Made by a program: the position numbers and the translations under genes
The notes under the pieces: generated by a model
The model's database searches: none
What the model was told of the DNA's origin: nothing
The model's input: only the letters and a program-made list of their open reading frames with translations
Part shown: one piece after another, positions 1-8,068 of the stretch
Layout of the letters: every line of letters begins with the position of its first letter
How positions within the stretch are numbered: the first letter of the stretch is position 1
Assembly (NCBI GenBank): GCA_017608295.1
Contig: JAFCGF010000022.1
Location: forward strand, 1 to 30,211
Source: Candidatus Woesearchaeota archaeon
GTDB lineage: Archaea > Nanoarchaeota > Nanoarchaeia > Woesearchaeales > JAGVZT01
DNA length: 30,211 bases
Direction: 5' to 3'

Positions 1-495
1 TTCAAAAAATTAGAAAGCTTTACTCAACATAGAATTAAGTTAGCTAATTATTTGACCAAAAAATTAGAAGTAATTAATGGTATAATTCCTCCCCATGTTC
101 AAGAAAATTGTCGTCATGTCTACTATATTTATCCAATGAAATATTATGATGAAAAAGTAGGAATTCCAAGAGACGTTTTTGCCAAAGCAGTTACCGCCGA
201 AGGATTTCCGATTTATACGGGCTATGTAAAACCACTTTATTTACAACCAATTTACCAAGATAAACAAATATTCTTAAATAGAACACATTGTCCATTTGAT
301 TGTAAATACTATTCTGGAAGAATAAACTATAAACTAGGAATTTGTCCAACCGTAGAGAGAATGCATTTTAAAGAATTTATGGATACTGAAATTTGTAGGT
401 CAAACATATCTATAGAACAAATTGATCTATTTGTTCAAGCGATAAATAAAGTTATTTCTAATAAAGAACAACTAAAAAACTATGGTCAAAAATAA
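1..495 (+). CDS. DegT/DnrJ/EryC1/StrS-family aminotransferase, C-terminal part (5' truncated by window edge)
   Basis: The frame is open from base 1, so this is the end of a longer gene; the TTG at 52 is internal. The visible part carries the C-terminal signature of PLP-dependent sugar aminotransferases of the DegT family: a YPMKY stretch, GYVKPLYLQPIYQ, a Cys-rich CPFDCKYY segment, CPTVERMHF and a closing ISIEQIDLFVQAI helix. These enzymes transfer an amino group from glutamate to a keto-sugar nucleotide in the cytosol. The PLP lysine lies outside the window, so catalytic competence cannot be judged. The stop overlaps the next gene by 14 nt, so the two are probably cotranscribed. Family assignment is solid; the substrate is unknown. 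Confidence 0.85.
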   Translation, partial: FKKLESFTQHRIKLANYLTKKLEVINGIIPPHVQENCRHVYYIYPMKYYDEKVGIPRDVFAKAVTAEGFPIYTGYVKPLYLQPIYQDKQIFLNRTHCPFDCKYYSGRINYKLGICPTVERMHFKEFMDTEICRSNISIEQIDLFVQAINKVISNKEQLKNYGQK

Positions 496-1552
496 AAAAA
501 TTTTGTTTGCAAGTCAAGACGCGGGAAGCGGTAATGCTTTACTTCCAATAATTAAAAAGTTGCAAAATAGATTCGAAAAAAGAGTCTTTGCTACTAAAGA
601 AAGTGTCAATATATTTTCAAAGGGAAACATTAACTTTCTAAATTGTAATCATTTGGATAAATCGAATCTATTCGAGTTATTTGAAGAATTTAATCCCGAC
701 GTAATAATTACTGGAGCGAGTGGTAACTTTTGTATAGAAAAACAAGCTATTTTATTTTCTAAAATGAGAAAAATAATTTCGATTTCTGTTCTTGACATGT
801 GGGAGAACTATTGGCAGCGTTTTTCCGATCTCGAAGAGAATAGGAAATTCGTCTATCTTCCAGAGTATATTTTTATAATGGATGAACTTGCCAAAAGAGA
901 GATGCTTGAGCAAGGATTCCCGGAAGAAAGGCTTATTATAACGGGGAATCCTTTTTTCGATGAAAATCTAAAACTGGATTTAAAAGAACTTCAATCAAAT
1001 AGTATAACGCTCCTTTACATTTCTCAGATGGTTCTGGATTTTACTCCGGGGAAAAAACAAGACTATACAGGGAGAATAGATAAAGAGTTTATAAGAGATT
1101 TATTTTCAATTCTAAGCGAACTAAAAATAGATAAGAAACTAAAAATAATTGTTAGACCCCATCCAAAAGAAAAGAATTTTGATTTTAAAAAGCATCTAAC
1201 TCCTTACAACTTTGATATAATTATTGACAGAGAATCAGACATTAATGATCTGATTTCCCAAGCAAATATAATTGTTGGTAAAGATTCTATGGTCTTATTT
1301 CAAGCAGCGTTTAATCGAAAAATAGTACTCAGTTACCAACCTTCAATTAATAAAGAACAAAATGTGCTTCTAACGAATAAATTTGGTTTATCTTACCCTT
1401 CATATACTAAGAGAAAATTTAAGAAGGATCTATTTGAAGCGATTCAAGGAAAAATTAAAAAACCAAACTTATCTAATAACGAGCTAAAATTCTATTTAGA
1501 GGGTAAATCAACTGAAAGAGCTATTTCAGAGATAATTAAAATATTAACATAA
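482..1552 (+). CDS. GT-B-fold-like protein, probable glycosyl- or glycerophosphotransferase
   Basis: A 356-residue soluble protein with no strong exact family match that I recognise. It has an N-terminal Rossmann-like start (KKILFASQDAGSGNALLPII, residues 5-24), a GNPFFDENL segment at about 155-163 and a VRPHPKE motif at 224-230. That motif followed by an acidic, Gly-rich half is typical of GT-B enzymes such as CDP-glycerol glycerophosphotransferases and UDP-GlcNAc 2-epimerase relatives. No signal peptide or membrane segment is seen. It starts inside the end of the upstream aminotransferase gene and is followed 31 nt later by a second DegT gene, which suggests a role in assembling or processing an amino sugar. 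A hydrolysing 2-epimerase-like or PseG-like role is an alternative that I cannot exclude. Confidence 0.6.
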   Translation: MVKNKKILFASQDAGSGNALLPIIKKLQNRFEKRVFATKESVNIFSKGNINFLNCNHLDKSNLFELFEEFNPDVIITGASGNFCIEKQAILFSKMRKIISISVLDMWENYWQRFSDLEENRKFVYLPEYIFIMDELAKREMLEQGFPEERLIITGNPFFDENLKLDLKELQSNSITLLYISQMVLDFTPGKKQDYTGRIDKEFIRDLFSILSELKIDKKLKIIVRPHPKEKNFDFKKHLTPYNFDIIIDRESDINDLISQANIIVGKDSMVLFQAAFNRKIVLSYQPSINKEQNVLLTNKFGLSYPSYTKRKFKKDLFEAIQGKIKKPNLSNNELKFYLEGKSTERAISEIIKILT

Positions 1553-1570
1553 TCTATGAATATGAATTTA

Positions 1571-1576
1571 AGGAGG
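1571..1576 (+). promoter_or_regulatory. Shine-Dalgarno site deciding a TTG start
   Basis: AGGAGG, preceded by an A, lies 7 nt upstream of the TTG at 1584. It is one of only two strong ribosome binding sites seen in the window, and it fixes the non-ATG start of the aminotransferase gene. Confidence 0.8.
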
Positions 1577-1583
1577 AATTAAT

Positions 1584-2711
1584 TTGAAAATACCGTCAGC
1601 AAAAATAGTTTTTAATCATTCAGATAAAAAGGAAATATTAAATAGAATTAATGACAGCTTATCAACCGGTCAGCTCACGCTGAATAAATATTGCAAAGAA
1701 TTTGAAGATAAGTTCTCAAAATATATTGGAGCCAAATATGCTATTTCTGTGAATAGTGGAACGAGTGCTATTGAAATTATTCTGCGCGCGCTTAATATTA
1801 AAAACTCTTCTGTCATTGTACCCACGAATACTTTTTCAGCAACTGCTTTCGCAGTCGATCATTCCGGAAATAGGATTATATTTGCTGATTGTGCTGGGGA
1901 CTACTGCATTGATATAGATTCAATAAAGAACAACATTAAGTCCGACACTAAAGCAATCATTGTTGTGCACATTGGCGGAAATATTAGTAGAAAACTCGAA
2001 GAAATAAAAGAATTTTGTGAGGAGCATCAAATATATTTAATAGAAGATGCTGCACATGCGCATGGATCAAGTCTTAATGGACTAAATGCTGGAACTCTCG
2101 GAATTGCGGCTGCGTTTTCTTTTTACCCTACAAAAGTCATGACTTGTGGTGAGGGGGGAATTATTACTACAGATAACGAAGAGATTTACAAAAAAGCCTT
2201 GCAATTTAGAGATCAAGGAAAAGAAAGTTTTTTTAGTAATCGCATTGTTCAAATGGGCTATAATTGGAGAATGAGCGAGCTACATGCCGCAATAGGAATA
2301 CAGCAACTCCATAGAATTAATGAATTTATTTTAGATAGAAGACTAATTGCATCTTTCTACGACAAAAGAATTACTGAGATTGAAGCTCTTATTCCATTTG
2401 AATCTCCGAAGGGCTCTAAATCAAATTACTATAAATACATTGCGACTCTCAAGAAAGGGATAGATAGAACAAAACTCAAGAAGAAGCTAAGAGAGGAGTT
2501 TGAAATTTCTTTAAGTGGAGAAGTATATAATCTTCCCTTACACCTCCAACCTATTTTTAAGAAAATTTGTGGAGCAAAAGAAGGTGATTTTCCTGTTTCT
2601 GAAGATCTTTGTGCAAGACAAATATGTCTACCTATTTTTGCAACTATGACAGAAGAGGAGGCTAATTATGTTCTTTCCGGTCTAAAGAAAGCACTATTAA
2701 CTATAATTTAA
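1584..2711 (+). CDS. DegT/DnrJ/EryC1/StrS-family PLP-dependent sugar aminotransferase
   Basis: Full length at 375 residues with a TTG start set by a strong SD. Diagnostic motifs are SVNSGTSAIEI (residues 55-65), PTNTFSATAFA (80-90), IEDAAHAHGSS (153-163, with D155 expected to contact the PLP ring nitrogen), and FYPTKVMTCGEGG (180-192, with K184 the Schiff-base lysine). The C-terminal SEDLCARQICLPIF segment is also typical. The enzyme should aminate a keto-sugar nucleotide in the cytosol. The next gene begins 2 nt after the stop, so the two are co-translated and probably act on one pathway. A decayed second copy of this gene lies at 3680-3960. The family includes both sugar aminotransferases and a few dehydratases; K184 argues for an aminotransferase. 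Confidence 0.92.
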   Translation: MKIPSAKIVFNHSDKKEILNRINDSLSTGQLTLNKYCKEFEDKFSKYIGAKYAISVNSGTSAIEIILRALNIKNSSVIVPTNTFSATAFAVDHSGNRIIFADCAGDYCIDIDSIKNNIKSDTKAIIVVHIGGNISRKLEEIKEFCEEHQIYLIEDAAHAHGSSLNGLNAGTLGIAAAFSFYPTKVMTCGEGGIITTDNEEIYKKALQFRDQGKESFFSNRIVQMGYNWRMSELHAAIGIQQLHRINEFILDRRLIASFYDKRITEIEALIPFESPKGSKSNYYKYIATLKKGIDRTKLKKKLREEFEISLSGEVYNLPLHLQPIFKKICGAKEGDFPVSEDLCARQICLPIFATMTEEEANYVLSGLKKALLTII

Positions 2712-2713
2712 AG

Positions 2714-3676
2714 ATGTATGGATTGAAAGCACCGATATCAGACAGATATCTATTAGAAGAAGAAAATAGACAAAAAGAAATTCTGTGTTTAGATCAACTC
2801 GCTCTCGAGATTCATACTTTCGGAAATAGCGATATATATAGTTCAATGGGGCGGGATGCGTGTCTTGCAAATAAAGATCTTATACAGAATTATGATTGGA
2901 TAACAGTGCATATAGCTCAACCCACTCTAGGCGGAGAAGTCTTTGATATAGCCAAACATGGATTAGATCAAATCATACAAATGATGGAATTCGCTCGAGC
3001 GCTTGATGCTCAGGCGATTAATATACATCGACAATATGGTATTAATCAAAACTTAACTTATACTCCTGCAGAACAAGGATTTAATGAAGCGGTGCTTAAA
3101 ATTGATAGGCTTGCAGAAGACTACTCGCTAATTACTTGTATAGAAAACTTTGGATATGGATGGCTGCCAGCATCATTTGCCGAAGAGAATGCATTTTCCC
3201 CTCTTGATTTTTTCTTTCCATATGAACTAACTAAGTTTAGAGGCTTCTTAAAAGAAAATTCATTAAAAAATATTTGGGTAACTGTAGATATTGCTCATGC
3301 TGTGGAAGCATGTAATAGCTATTTCTTTTATAATACTAAGCTCGTAAGCGTAGATAAAGCTAATTTATTTGCGCATATAGCGAATATAAATTCTCCAATT
3401 TCGCCTGAAATGTGGATCGAGGCGGCTAAACCAGAATACATTCATTTATCCGATGCATTTCTAGCAAGAGATAAGACGGGGCTTAAAGCATCTGATTTCA
3501 AGAAGTACTATCGGACAGATAGGCAAATAATTGGTGAAGGAAACCTAGACTATAATTCCATCTGCGAAGCAATAAAAAGACACTGCCCCAGTAATGCAAT
3601 CTTAATCGCAGAAATCACTGGAGCAGCTAATCAAACAAATTCTATAAATAATTTACGCTCCAGAGGATTAATCTGA
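2714..3676 (+). CDS. Xylose isomerase-like TIM-barrel protein (sugar phosphate isomerase/epimerase family)
   Basis: A 320-residue soluble protein of the AP endonuclease 2/xylose isomerase-like TIM-barrel superfamily. The divalent-metal residues of that fold appear in the expected order: E144 (CIENFG), D192 and H195 (VDIAHA), H244 (HLSD) and E300 (IAEITGA). Conserved VHIAQP (H66) and INIHRQ (H105) strands and an IGEGNLDY segment near the end are also present. Members isomerise or epimerise sugars, inositols or sugar phosphates. The gene sits 2 nt after the DegT stop, so a keto-sugar intermediate shared with the aminotransferase is plausible. The substrate cannot be deduced, and a dehydratase role is also possible within this superfamily. 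Confidence 0.85.
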   Translation: MYGLKAPISDRYLLEEENRQKEILCLDQLALEIHTFGNSDIYSSMGRDACLANKDLIQNYDWITVHIAQPTLGGEVFDIAKHGLDQIIQMMEFARALDAQAINIHRQYGINQNLTYTPAEQGFNEAVLKIDRLAEDYSLITCIENFGYGWLPASFAEENAFSPLDFFFPYELTKFRGFLKENSLKNIWVTVDIAHAVEACNSYFFYNTKLVSVDKANLFAHIANINSPISPEMWIEAAKPEYIHLSDAFLARDKTGLKASDFKKYYRTDRQIIGEGNLDYNSICEAIKRHCPSNAILIAEITGAANQTNSINNLRSRGLI

Positions 3677-3679
3677 GTA

Positions 3680-3960
3680 AATATTTATTTAATTGAAGAT
3701 GCTGCCCCTGCTCACGGTTCTTCATTTAAAAATAGAATAGCTGGTACTTTCGGAATATCTGTAGCTTTTTCAATATATACTAAATAAAGAAATAGATAGA
3801 ATAAAATTCAAAAGTAGATTAAAAAAGTTGGAATTTCGCTACGTGGAGAAGTATATGATCTCCTTTACCGCTACAACTTATATTTAATCGAGTTATAGCG
3901 GTTACAGTTACGGAAGATCTATGTGCAAGACGAATATGTCTACCTATTTTTGCAATTAAA
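3680..3960 (+). pseudogene. Decayed duplicate of the DegT aminotransferase gene
   Basis: The 377-base gap between 3676 and 4054 has no intact gene but keeps three aminotransferase fragments, in the order found in the gene at 1584-2711. Bases 3680-3787 read NIYLIEDAAPAHGSS, then AGTFGISVAFSIYTK and a stop. The segment from 3788 matches the DR-K-K-L region and, after a frameshift, reads GISLRGEVYDL. Bases 3912-3956 read EDLCARRICLPIFA. The active-site lysine motif through the middle of the protein has been deleted. The last segment is nearly identical at the base level to about 2600-2645, which points to tandem duplication followed by decay. No N-terminal half is present. The remaining bases, about 3961-4053, show nothing I can support. 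Confidence 0.85.
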
Positions 3961-4053
3961 TAGCTTATCTTTGATATTTAATTGAGAATTCTTTCTGGAG
4001 TTTATTATACTCTTTATTTCTTACTAGCACGGTCGCTTCTTTGGAATATCATA

Positions 4054-5550
4054 TCACAATTCTTTTTTATGCTCAATCTTATGAGCTACTGAAAAGTCTG
4101 GCAGAAAAGGCTCTATAAATCTATTAGATTCTGGAGGAGAATAAACATATTCTTTAAAATAATCAAAGGTTAACGCATCCTTAATTTTATGGAGATCTTC
4201 CCATCCGTTTCTTATATTAATATAATCTTTTTTGTTTTTCCATCTACTTAACCAGCTTTCGAATCTATCACTATTTCTCGTATAGAAGTGATATAAATGG
4301 AATTTCTTGCACTTCATTATATCAATTCCTTCTAGTCCTTTTGGTATGAATGTTGGTTTATATGGATCAGAATTACCAATATCTTGAAGCAATTTGATAC
4401 CTAACTTTTTAATTTGTTTCGCTACTAGTGTACCGGGATAAGGAACGACTATGGAGACACCCAAAGAGTCTATATGCAGTTTTGAGATCCCATCGATTGT
4501 TTCCCACATAGATTGTAAATCATCTTCTGGGAACCCTAACATAGTTTGAGCGTAAATTAATATCCCGGCTTTATGTAATGCTTCGTGCGTCCTTTCTACT
4601 ACTCCCGGCACTAAATTCTGAAGCTTATTCATGCTTTTTAATATTCGCTCGCTTCTGCTCTCTAACCCTAAAGTAAGTGCTACACACCCAGCTTTCTTTA
4701 AGGGAACTGCAATTTCATCATTAAAGTCTTTATAAGCTATACTTGTTTGAAATTTTATATTAAGCTTAGCTGCAATTATTTTATCGCATATTTCAAGAAC
4801 TCTTTCTTTTGTAGAATTAAATAAAGGATCTGCAAAAACAACATAAGATTTATTATAAAGGTTTTTATCTCGTTTAATCTCTTTAATAACTTCATCTATA
4901 TCTCTTAAATGAACTTTGTAATCCATATAATCCGCTTTGCAGAATCCGCATCTGTAATGACATCCTAAAGAGAAAAAATTCACCAAAGCGTCTGATTCAT
5001 TATTCCCCAAAATAATGGGTGAATAATACTTGTTAAATGGTATGCAACTAAAATCAAGACCGGGCATACTTACCTTATCTTTTGTTTGAGGATTTGATAA
5101 AACTTTCCCATTTCTTTTATAAATAATACCTGCAAGGTTATAAATTTCCTCGCTTGGATATAAATCACAGATCTTTCTCAATGTTTCATGACCATATCCG
5201 ATTACTGCAATATTGCAGTAACCTAAATAAACAAGCGGGTCTGATGATACTTCTACACCACCCAGTAAAATAAGCTTATTTGGATATACTTTTCTTAGAT
5301 TTTTACAGGTTTTGATTGTATCCTCTCGCATACAAGTTCCCGCGACAGAAATCCCGATTATGTCGGGGTTATATTTGTCTATCTCTTTTTTTAACATGTC
5401 AAAAGAATACGCTAATCCAGGACAATCGATTATTAAATTGTCTACTTTTTTTGACTTTAGATAAGAATATAACGCTGGAAGAGAAAGTCCTTTCCTAACT
5501 ACATTTTTACCGGGAGGATATATTAGAGCTACTTTTGTTTTTTTACCCAT
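4054..5550 (-). CDS. B12-binding-domain radical SAM protein
   Basis: A radical SAM protein of about 498 residues. In numbering from the GTG at 5568, an N-terminal cobalamin-binding-type Rossmann domain (KVALIYPPG, then PDIIGISVAGT and LILLGGVEVSSDP) covers roughly residues 10-170. The CxxxCxxC iron-sulfur motif is C203, C207, C210 (GCHYRCGFC). Later signatures are LGLESRSERIL, GFPEDD and VPYPGTLVAKQ. These enzymes make methyl or other radical-based modifications, often on sugars, lipids or natural products. I prefer the ATG at 5550: a GGGAG lies 11 nt upstream and the protein then starts MGKKTKVAL. The GTG at 5568 would add six residues. The gene is isolated on the minus strand between two plus-strand operons. 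The substrate is unknown. Confidence 0.88.
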   Translation of the reverse strand: MGKKTKVALIYPPGKNVVRKGLSLPALYSYLKSKKVDNLIIDCPGLAYSFDMLKKEIDKYNPDIIGISVAGTCMREDTIKTCKNLRKVYPNKLILLGGVEVSSDPLVYLGYCNIAVIGYGHETLRKICDLYPSEEIYNLAGIIYKRNGKVLSNPQTKDKVSMPGLDFSCIPFNKYYSPIILGNNESDALVNFFSLGCHYRCGFCKADYMDYKVHLRDIDEVIKEIKRDKNLYNKSYVVFADPLFNSTKERVLEICDKIIAAKLNIKFQTSIAYKDFNDEIAVPLKKAGCVALTLGLESRSERILKSMNKLQNLVPGVVERTHEALHKAGILIYAQTMLGFPEDDLQSMWETIDGISKLHIDSLGVSIVVPYPGTLVAKQIKKLGIKLLQDIGNSDPYKPTFIPKGLEGIDIMKCKKFHLYHFYTRNSDRFESWLSRWKNKKDYINIRNGWEDLHKIKDALTFDYFKEYVYSPPESNRFIEPFLPDFSVAHKIEHKKEL

Positions 5551-5612
5551 TTTATAACTTTCTCCCACAAATAGAGAATCTGTCTTGACGGATTGAAGAA
5601 TAAGACTTTCAT
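5529..5612 (-). CDS. 27-codon upstream frame resembling a radical SAM N-terminus
   Basis: An ATG at 5612 on the minus strand opens a 27-codon frame, starting MKVLFFNPSRQILYLWE, that overlaps the start of the radical SAM gene in another frame. Its first residues match the usual start of B12-type radical SAM proteins, compared with MKVLFLNPP at the gene starting at 22309. It is nearer the predicted promoter than the main start. It could be a relic of an older gene end or a leader peptide that couples translation. Expression is unproven. Confidence 0.35.
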   Translation of the reverse strand: MKVLFFNPSRQILYLWEKVIKWVKKQK

Positions 5613-5651
5613 TTTTTATGTTCTCAATCTAGCTAGAACAGCCGAGTTAAC

Positions 5652-5660
5652 TTTTTAAAT
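5652..5660 (-). promoter_or_regulatory. Candidate archaeal TATA box for the minus-strand radical SAM gene
   Basis: Read on the minus strand this is ATTTAAAAA with an A-rich stretch upstream. A start site about 26-30 nt downstream would put the 5' end just before the upstream frame at 5612, leaving a leader of roughly 75 nt to the ATG at 5550. Confidence 0.4.
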
Positions 5661-5700
5661 TTTTTGTAATTAAACTTCGTTCTAAATGAAACATAGAAAT

Positions 5701-5709
5701 AAATATAAA
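5701..5709 (+). promoter_or_regulatory. Archaeal TATA box, leaderless promoter of the SDR/NeuB operon
   Basis: AAATATAAA begins 33 nt before the ATG at 5734. This is the distance expected when the archaeal TATA box, centred near -27, starts transcription at the start codon itself. No SD is present upstream of the ATG, consistent with a leaderless mRNA. Confidence 0.6.
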
Positions 5710-5733
5710 TGCTTATATTATTAACTGCCCGCG

Positions 5734-6645
5734 ATGAAAATACTTGTAACTGGCGGAAGCGGTTTTATCGGAAGCCACGTCATAGATAAACTAGTTGATC
5801 TGAATTATGAAGTAATCAATTTTGATATCTCTAAATCCGAATATATGAATTCAAAAGCAGTTTTTATTAAAGAAGACGTTATGAATCTTGAAGCTCTAAA
5901 GGAAGCTGCAAGAAATATTGATTATATAATTCATTTAGCTGCACAAGCTAATGTTGACTTTATGATTAAAAGCCCAGTATATTCAACTAAAATAAACACA
6001 ATTGGAACGTTAAATGTATTAGAAGCAGCAAGAAAAAATAAAGTCAAGAAAATTCTATTTGCTTCGACGGATTGGGTATATGGCGGAAGTACTGAAACGA
6101 ACGTAGACGAAAATACCAAATTGTATCCGCCTACACCAGATCATATCTATACTTCATCAAAAATCGCTGCAGAAATGTATATACGAAACTATAAGAAGTT
6201 ATTTAACGTTAATTTTACGATCATGCGGTTCGGGATTCCGTTCGGACCAAGAGGCAAAAGAACGACTGTAACTCCCATTTTCTTAAGGAAAGCATTCAAC
6301 AGAGAGCAAATAGTGATACATGGAAGTGGAGAGCAATTTAGGCAGTTTATCTACATTGATGATCTAGTGGCTGGAATTATTGCGTGCTTGAAGTCCGAAG
6401 CAGATAACAAAATAGTTAATCTTAATGGCTTAAAGAAAATAACAATTAAAATGATTGCAGACACTATCAATGAACTTTTTAGTAACAAATTAGAAATAAA
6501 ATATCTTGAAGGACGTAAGGGTGATTTTAAAGGAAAATTGGTAAATATTACCACTACCACTAAACTACTCGAATGGATGCCTAAAATAGAATATGAAGAA
6601 GCAATGAAAAAATATATCGATTGGTTTAAACAACATGAGTTATAA
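5734..6645 (+). CDS. NAD(P)-dependent sugar-nucleotide epimerase/dehydratase (extended SDR)
   Basis: 303 residues, first gene of a six-gene overlapping operon. The N-terminal dinucleotide motif GGSGFIG is at residues 7-13 and the acidic binding residue D31 follows beta-2. The catalytic set is STD at 111-113 with Y139 and K143 (YTSSK). An RFGIPFGPRGK segment and a DDLVAGI motif follow. Extended SDRs of this type act as 4-epimerases, 4,6-dehydratases or reductases of NDP-sugars in the cytosol. The DWVYG after the catalytic serine/threonine position is close to GalE/RfbB-type enzymes, but the reaction cannot be fixed. It overlaps the next gene by 11 nt and has its own TATA-type promoter. Confidence 0.9.
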   Translation: MKILVTGGSGFIGSHVIDKLVDLNYEVINFDISKSEYMNSKAVFIKEDVMNLEALKEAARNIDYIIHLAAQANVDFMIKSPVYSTKINTIGTLNVLEAARKNKVKKILFASTDWVYGGSTETNVDENTKLYPPTPDHIYTSSKIAAEMYIRNYKKLFNVNFTIMRFGIPFGPRGKRTTVTPIFLRKAFNREQIVIHGSGEQFRQFIYIDDLVAGIIACLKSEADNKIVNLNGLKKITIKMIADTINELFSNKLEIKYLEGRKGDFKGKLVNITTTTKLLEWMPKIEYEEAMKKYIDWFKQHEL

Positions 6646-8068
6646 TGTTTTTCCAAAATTAGAAATAACCGATTATTTCTGCGATGAAAACTGCAGTATG
6701 TTGGATGCAATGAGAACTATAGAAGATGGCGGATTGAAGATCGCAGTTATAAATAATATCGAGGGTAAGTTTATCGGAATTTTAACAGATAGTGATATAA
6801 GAAGAGCAATTCTTAAGGGATGTGACGTTAATAACTCCATCTCAGAGATAACAAATAGAACGCCGATTATAATTTATGAAGAAGAGTTAAGTGATAAAGA
6901 GATTACAAAAAAGATCAATGAACTCATGAGGAAAGAAGCTGATCCAAAGATAATCCCCGTTCTTAAGCAGAATAAAGAAGTAGTTAATCTTCTTATTCTC
7001 TCGAATAATCAATATAAACTCTTAGAGGAAGGGCTAGACAAGGAAGATTTAGTCAAGTGCATTCTCGTAATTGGGGGTGCAGGCTATTTGGGTTCAGTTC
7101 TATGTAGGAAATTATTAGACAATGGCTACAAGGTAAAGGCGATGGATATCTGTCTCTTTGGAGAAGGCCCAATACGTAACTTAAAGAAAAACAAAAACTT
7201 CAAATTGATTAAAGAAGACATCCGAGATATTACAAATATAACAAGAGCGCTCAGTAAAGTCGATGCAGTTATATTACTCGCTGCAATCGTTGGAGATCCA
7301 GCATGTAATGCTCGTGCAATAGATACAATAGAAACAAATTATTTAGCAACTAAAGTAATAGCCGAAGCATGCAAATACCATCAGATAAATCGGTTCATCT
7401 TTGCATCCACGTGTAGCGTATATGGTGTGGGAAATAAAATATTAGATGAAAAAAGTAAACTAAATCCCGTATCATTATATGCTCGCAGTAAAGTAAGAAC
7501 TGAAGAAGCAATCCTTGAGCTTGTAGATTATAACTTTTCTCCAACTATTCTACGTATGGGGACATTATATGGAGTATCTCCCCGAATGCGATTCGACCTA
7601 GTCGTAAATAGCTTTGTATTAAAAGCACTCACTGAAAGAAAGATCTCTATTTTCGGAGGAGACCAATGGCGACCACTACTAAATGTTGAGGACGCAGCAG
7701 ATGCATATATTAAATGCTTAGAAGCTCCTCTATCGAAAGTGAGTGGAGAGATTTTCAACGTAGGTAGTGAAGAGCAAAACTATCAGATCAGTACACTTGG
7801 AGCAATGATTAAAGAATTGTTTCCTACAGTGGTTGTTGAATACAGTGATAAAGAAATAATCGATGGGAAATTAGACCTGAGAAATTATAAAGTCGCTTTT
7901 GAAAAGATACAAAATACTATCACATTCAAACCGAATAAATCAATTAAAGAGAGCATGATGGAAATTAGAGATATGTTAACGAACGAGCAAATAAAAGATC
8001 CGAGTAATCCACAATATTATAATCTTAATAGCGTTGCAGCTTCAGTAGCAGTCAATAAAGACGGATGA
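6635..8068 (+). CDS. CBS-domain pair fused to an extended SDR sugar-nucleotide enzyme
   Basis: A two-part protein of 477 residues. Residues about 10-125 form a tandem CBS module, with GKFIGILTDSDIRRAIL at 44-60 very like the CBS module that precedes the nucleotidyltransferase in PtmE-type enzymes of legionaminate loci. After a short linker, residues 142 to about 455 form an extended SDR: GGAGYLG at 147-153, AAIVGDPAC at about 216-224, ASTCSVYG at 257-264, and Y282/K286 (YARSK). CBS pairs usually bind adenosyl nucleotides and regulate the attached enzyme, so nucleotide-controlled epimerase or dehydratase activity is inferred. The expected nucleotidyltransferase is absent. No frameshift is needed to join the halves. 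The gene overlaps the next by 4 nt (ATGA). Confidence 0.88.
   Translation: MSYNVFPKLEITDYFCDENCSMLDAMRTIEDGGLKIAVINNIEGKFIGILTDSDIRRAILKGCDVNNSISEITNRTPIIIYEEELSDKEITKKINELMRKEADPKIIPVLKQNKEVVNLLILSNNQYKLLEEGLDKEDLVKCILVIGGAGYLGSVLCRKLLDNGYKVKAMDICLFGEGPIRNLKKNKNFKLIKEDIRDITNITRALSKVDAVILLAAIVGDPACNARAIDTIETNYLATKVIAEACKYHQINRFIFASTCSVYGVGNKILDEKSKLNPVSLYARSKVRTEEAILELVDYNFSPTILRMGTLYGVSPRMRFDLVVNSFVLKALTERKISIFGGDQWRPLLNVEDAADAYIKCLEAPLSKVSGEIFNVGSEEQNYQISTLGAMIKELFPTVVVEYSDKEIIDGKLDLRNYKVAFEKIQNTITFKPNKSIKESMMEIRDMLTNEQIKDPSNPQYYNLNSVAASVAVNKDG

Noticed and set aside
6351..6710. 119-codon minus-strand open frame across the SDR/CBS-SDR junction
   Set aside because: Both plus-strand proteins read well through this stretch, and the antisense product has a low-complexity, hydrophobic look with no family signature.
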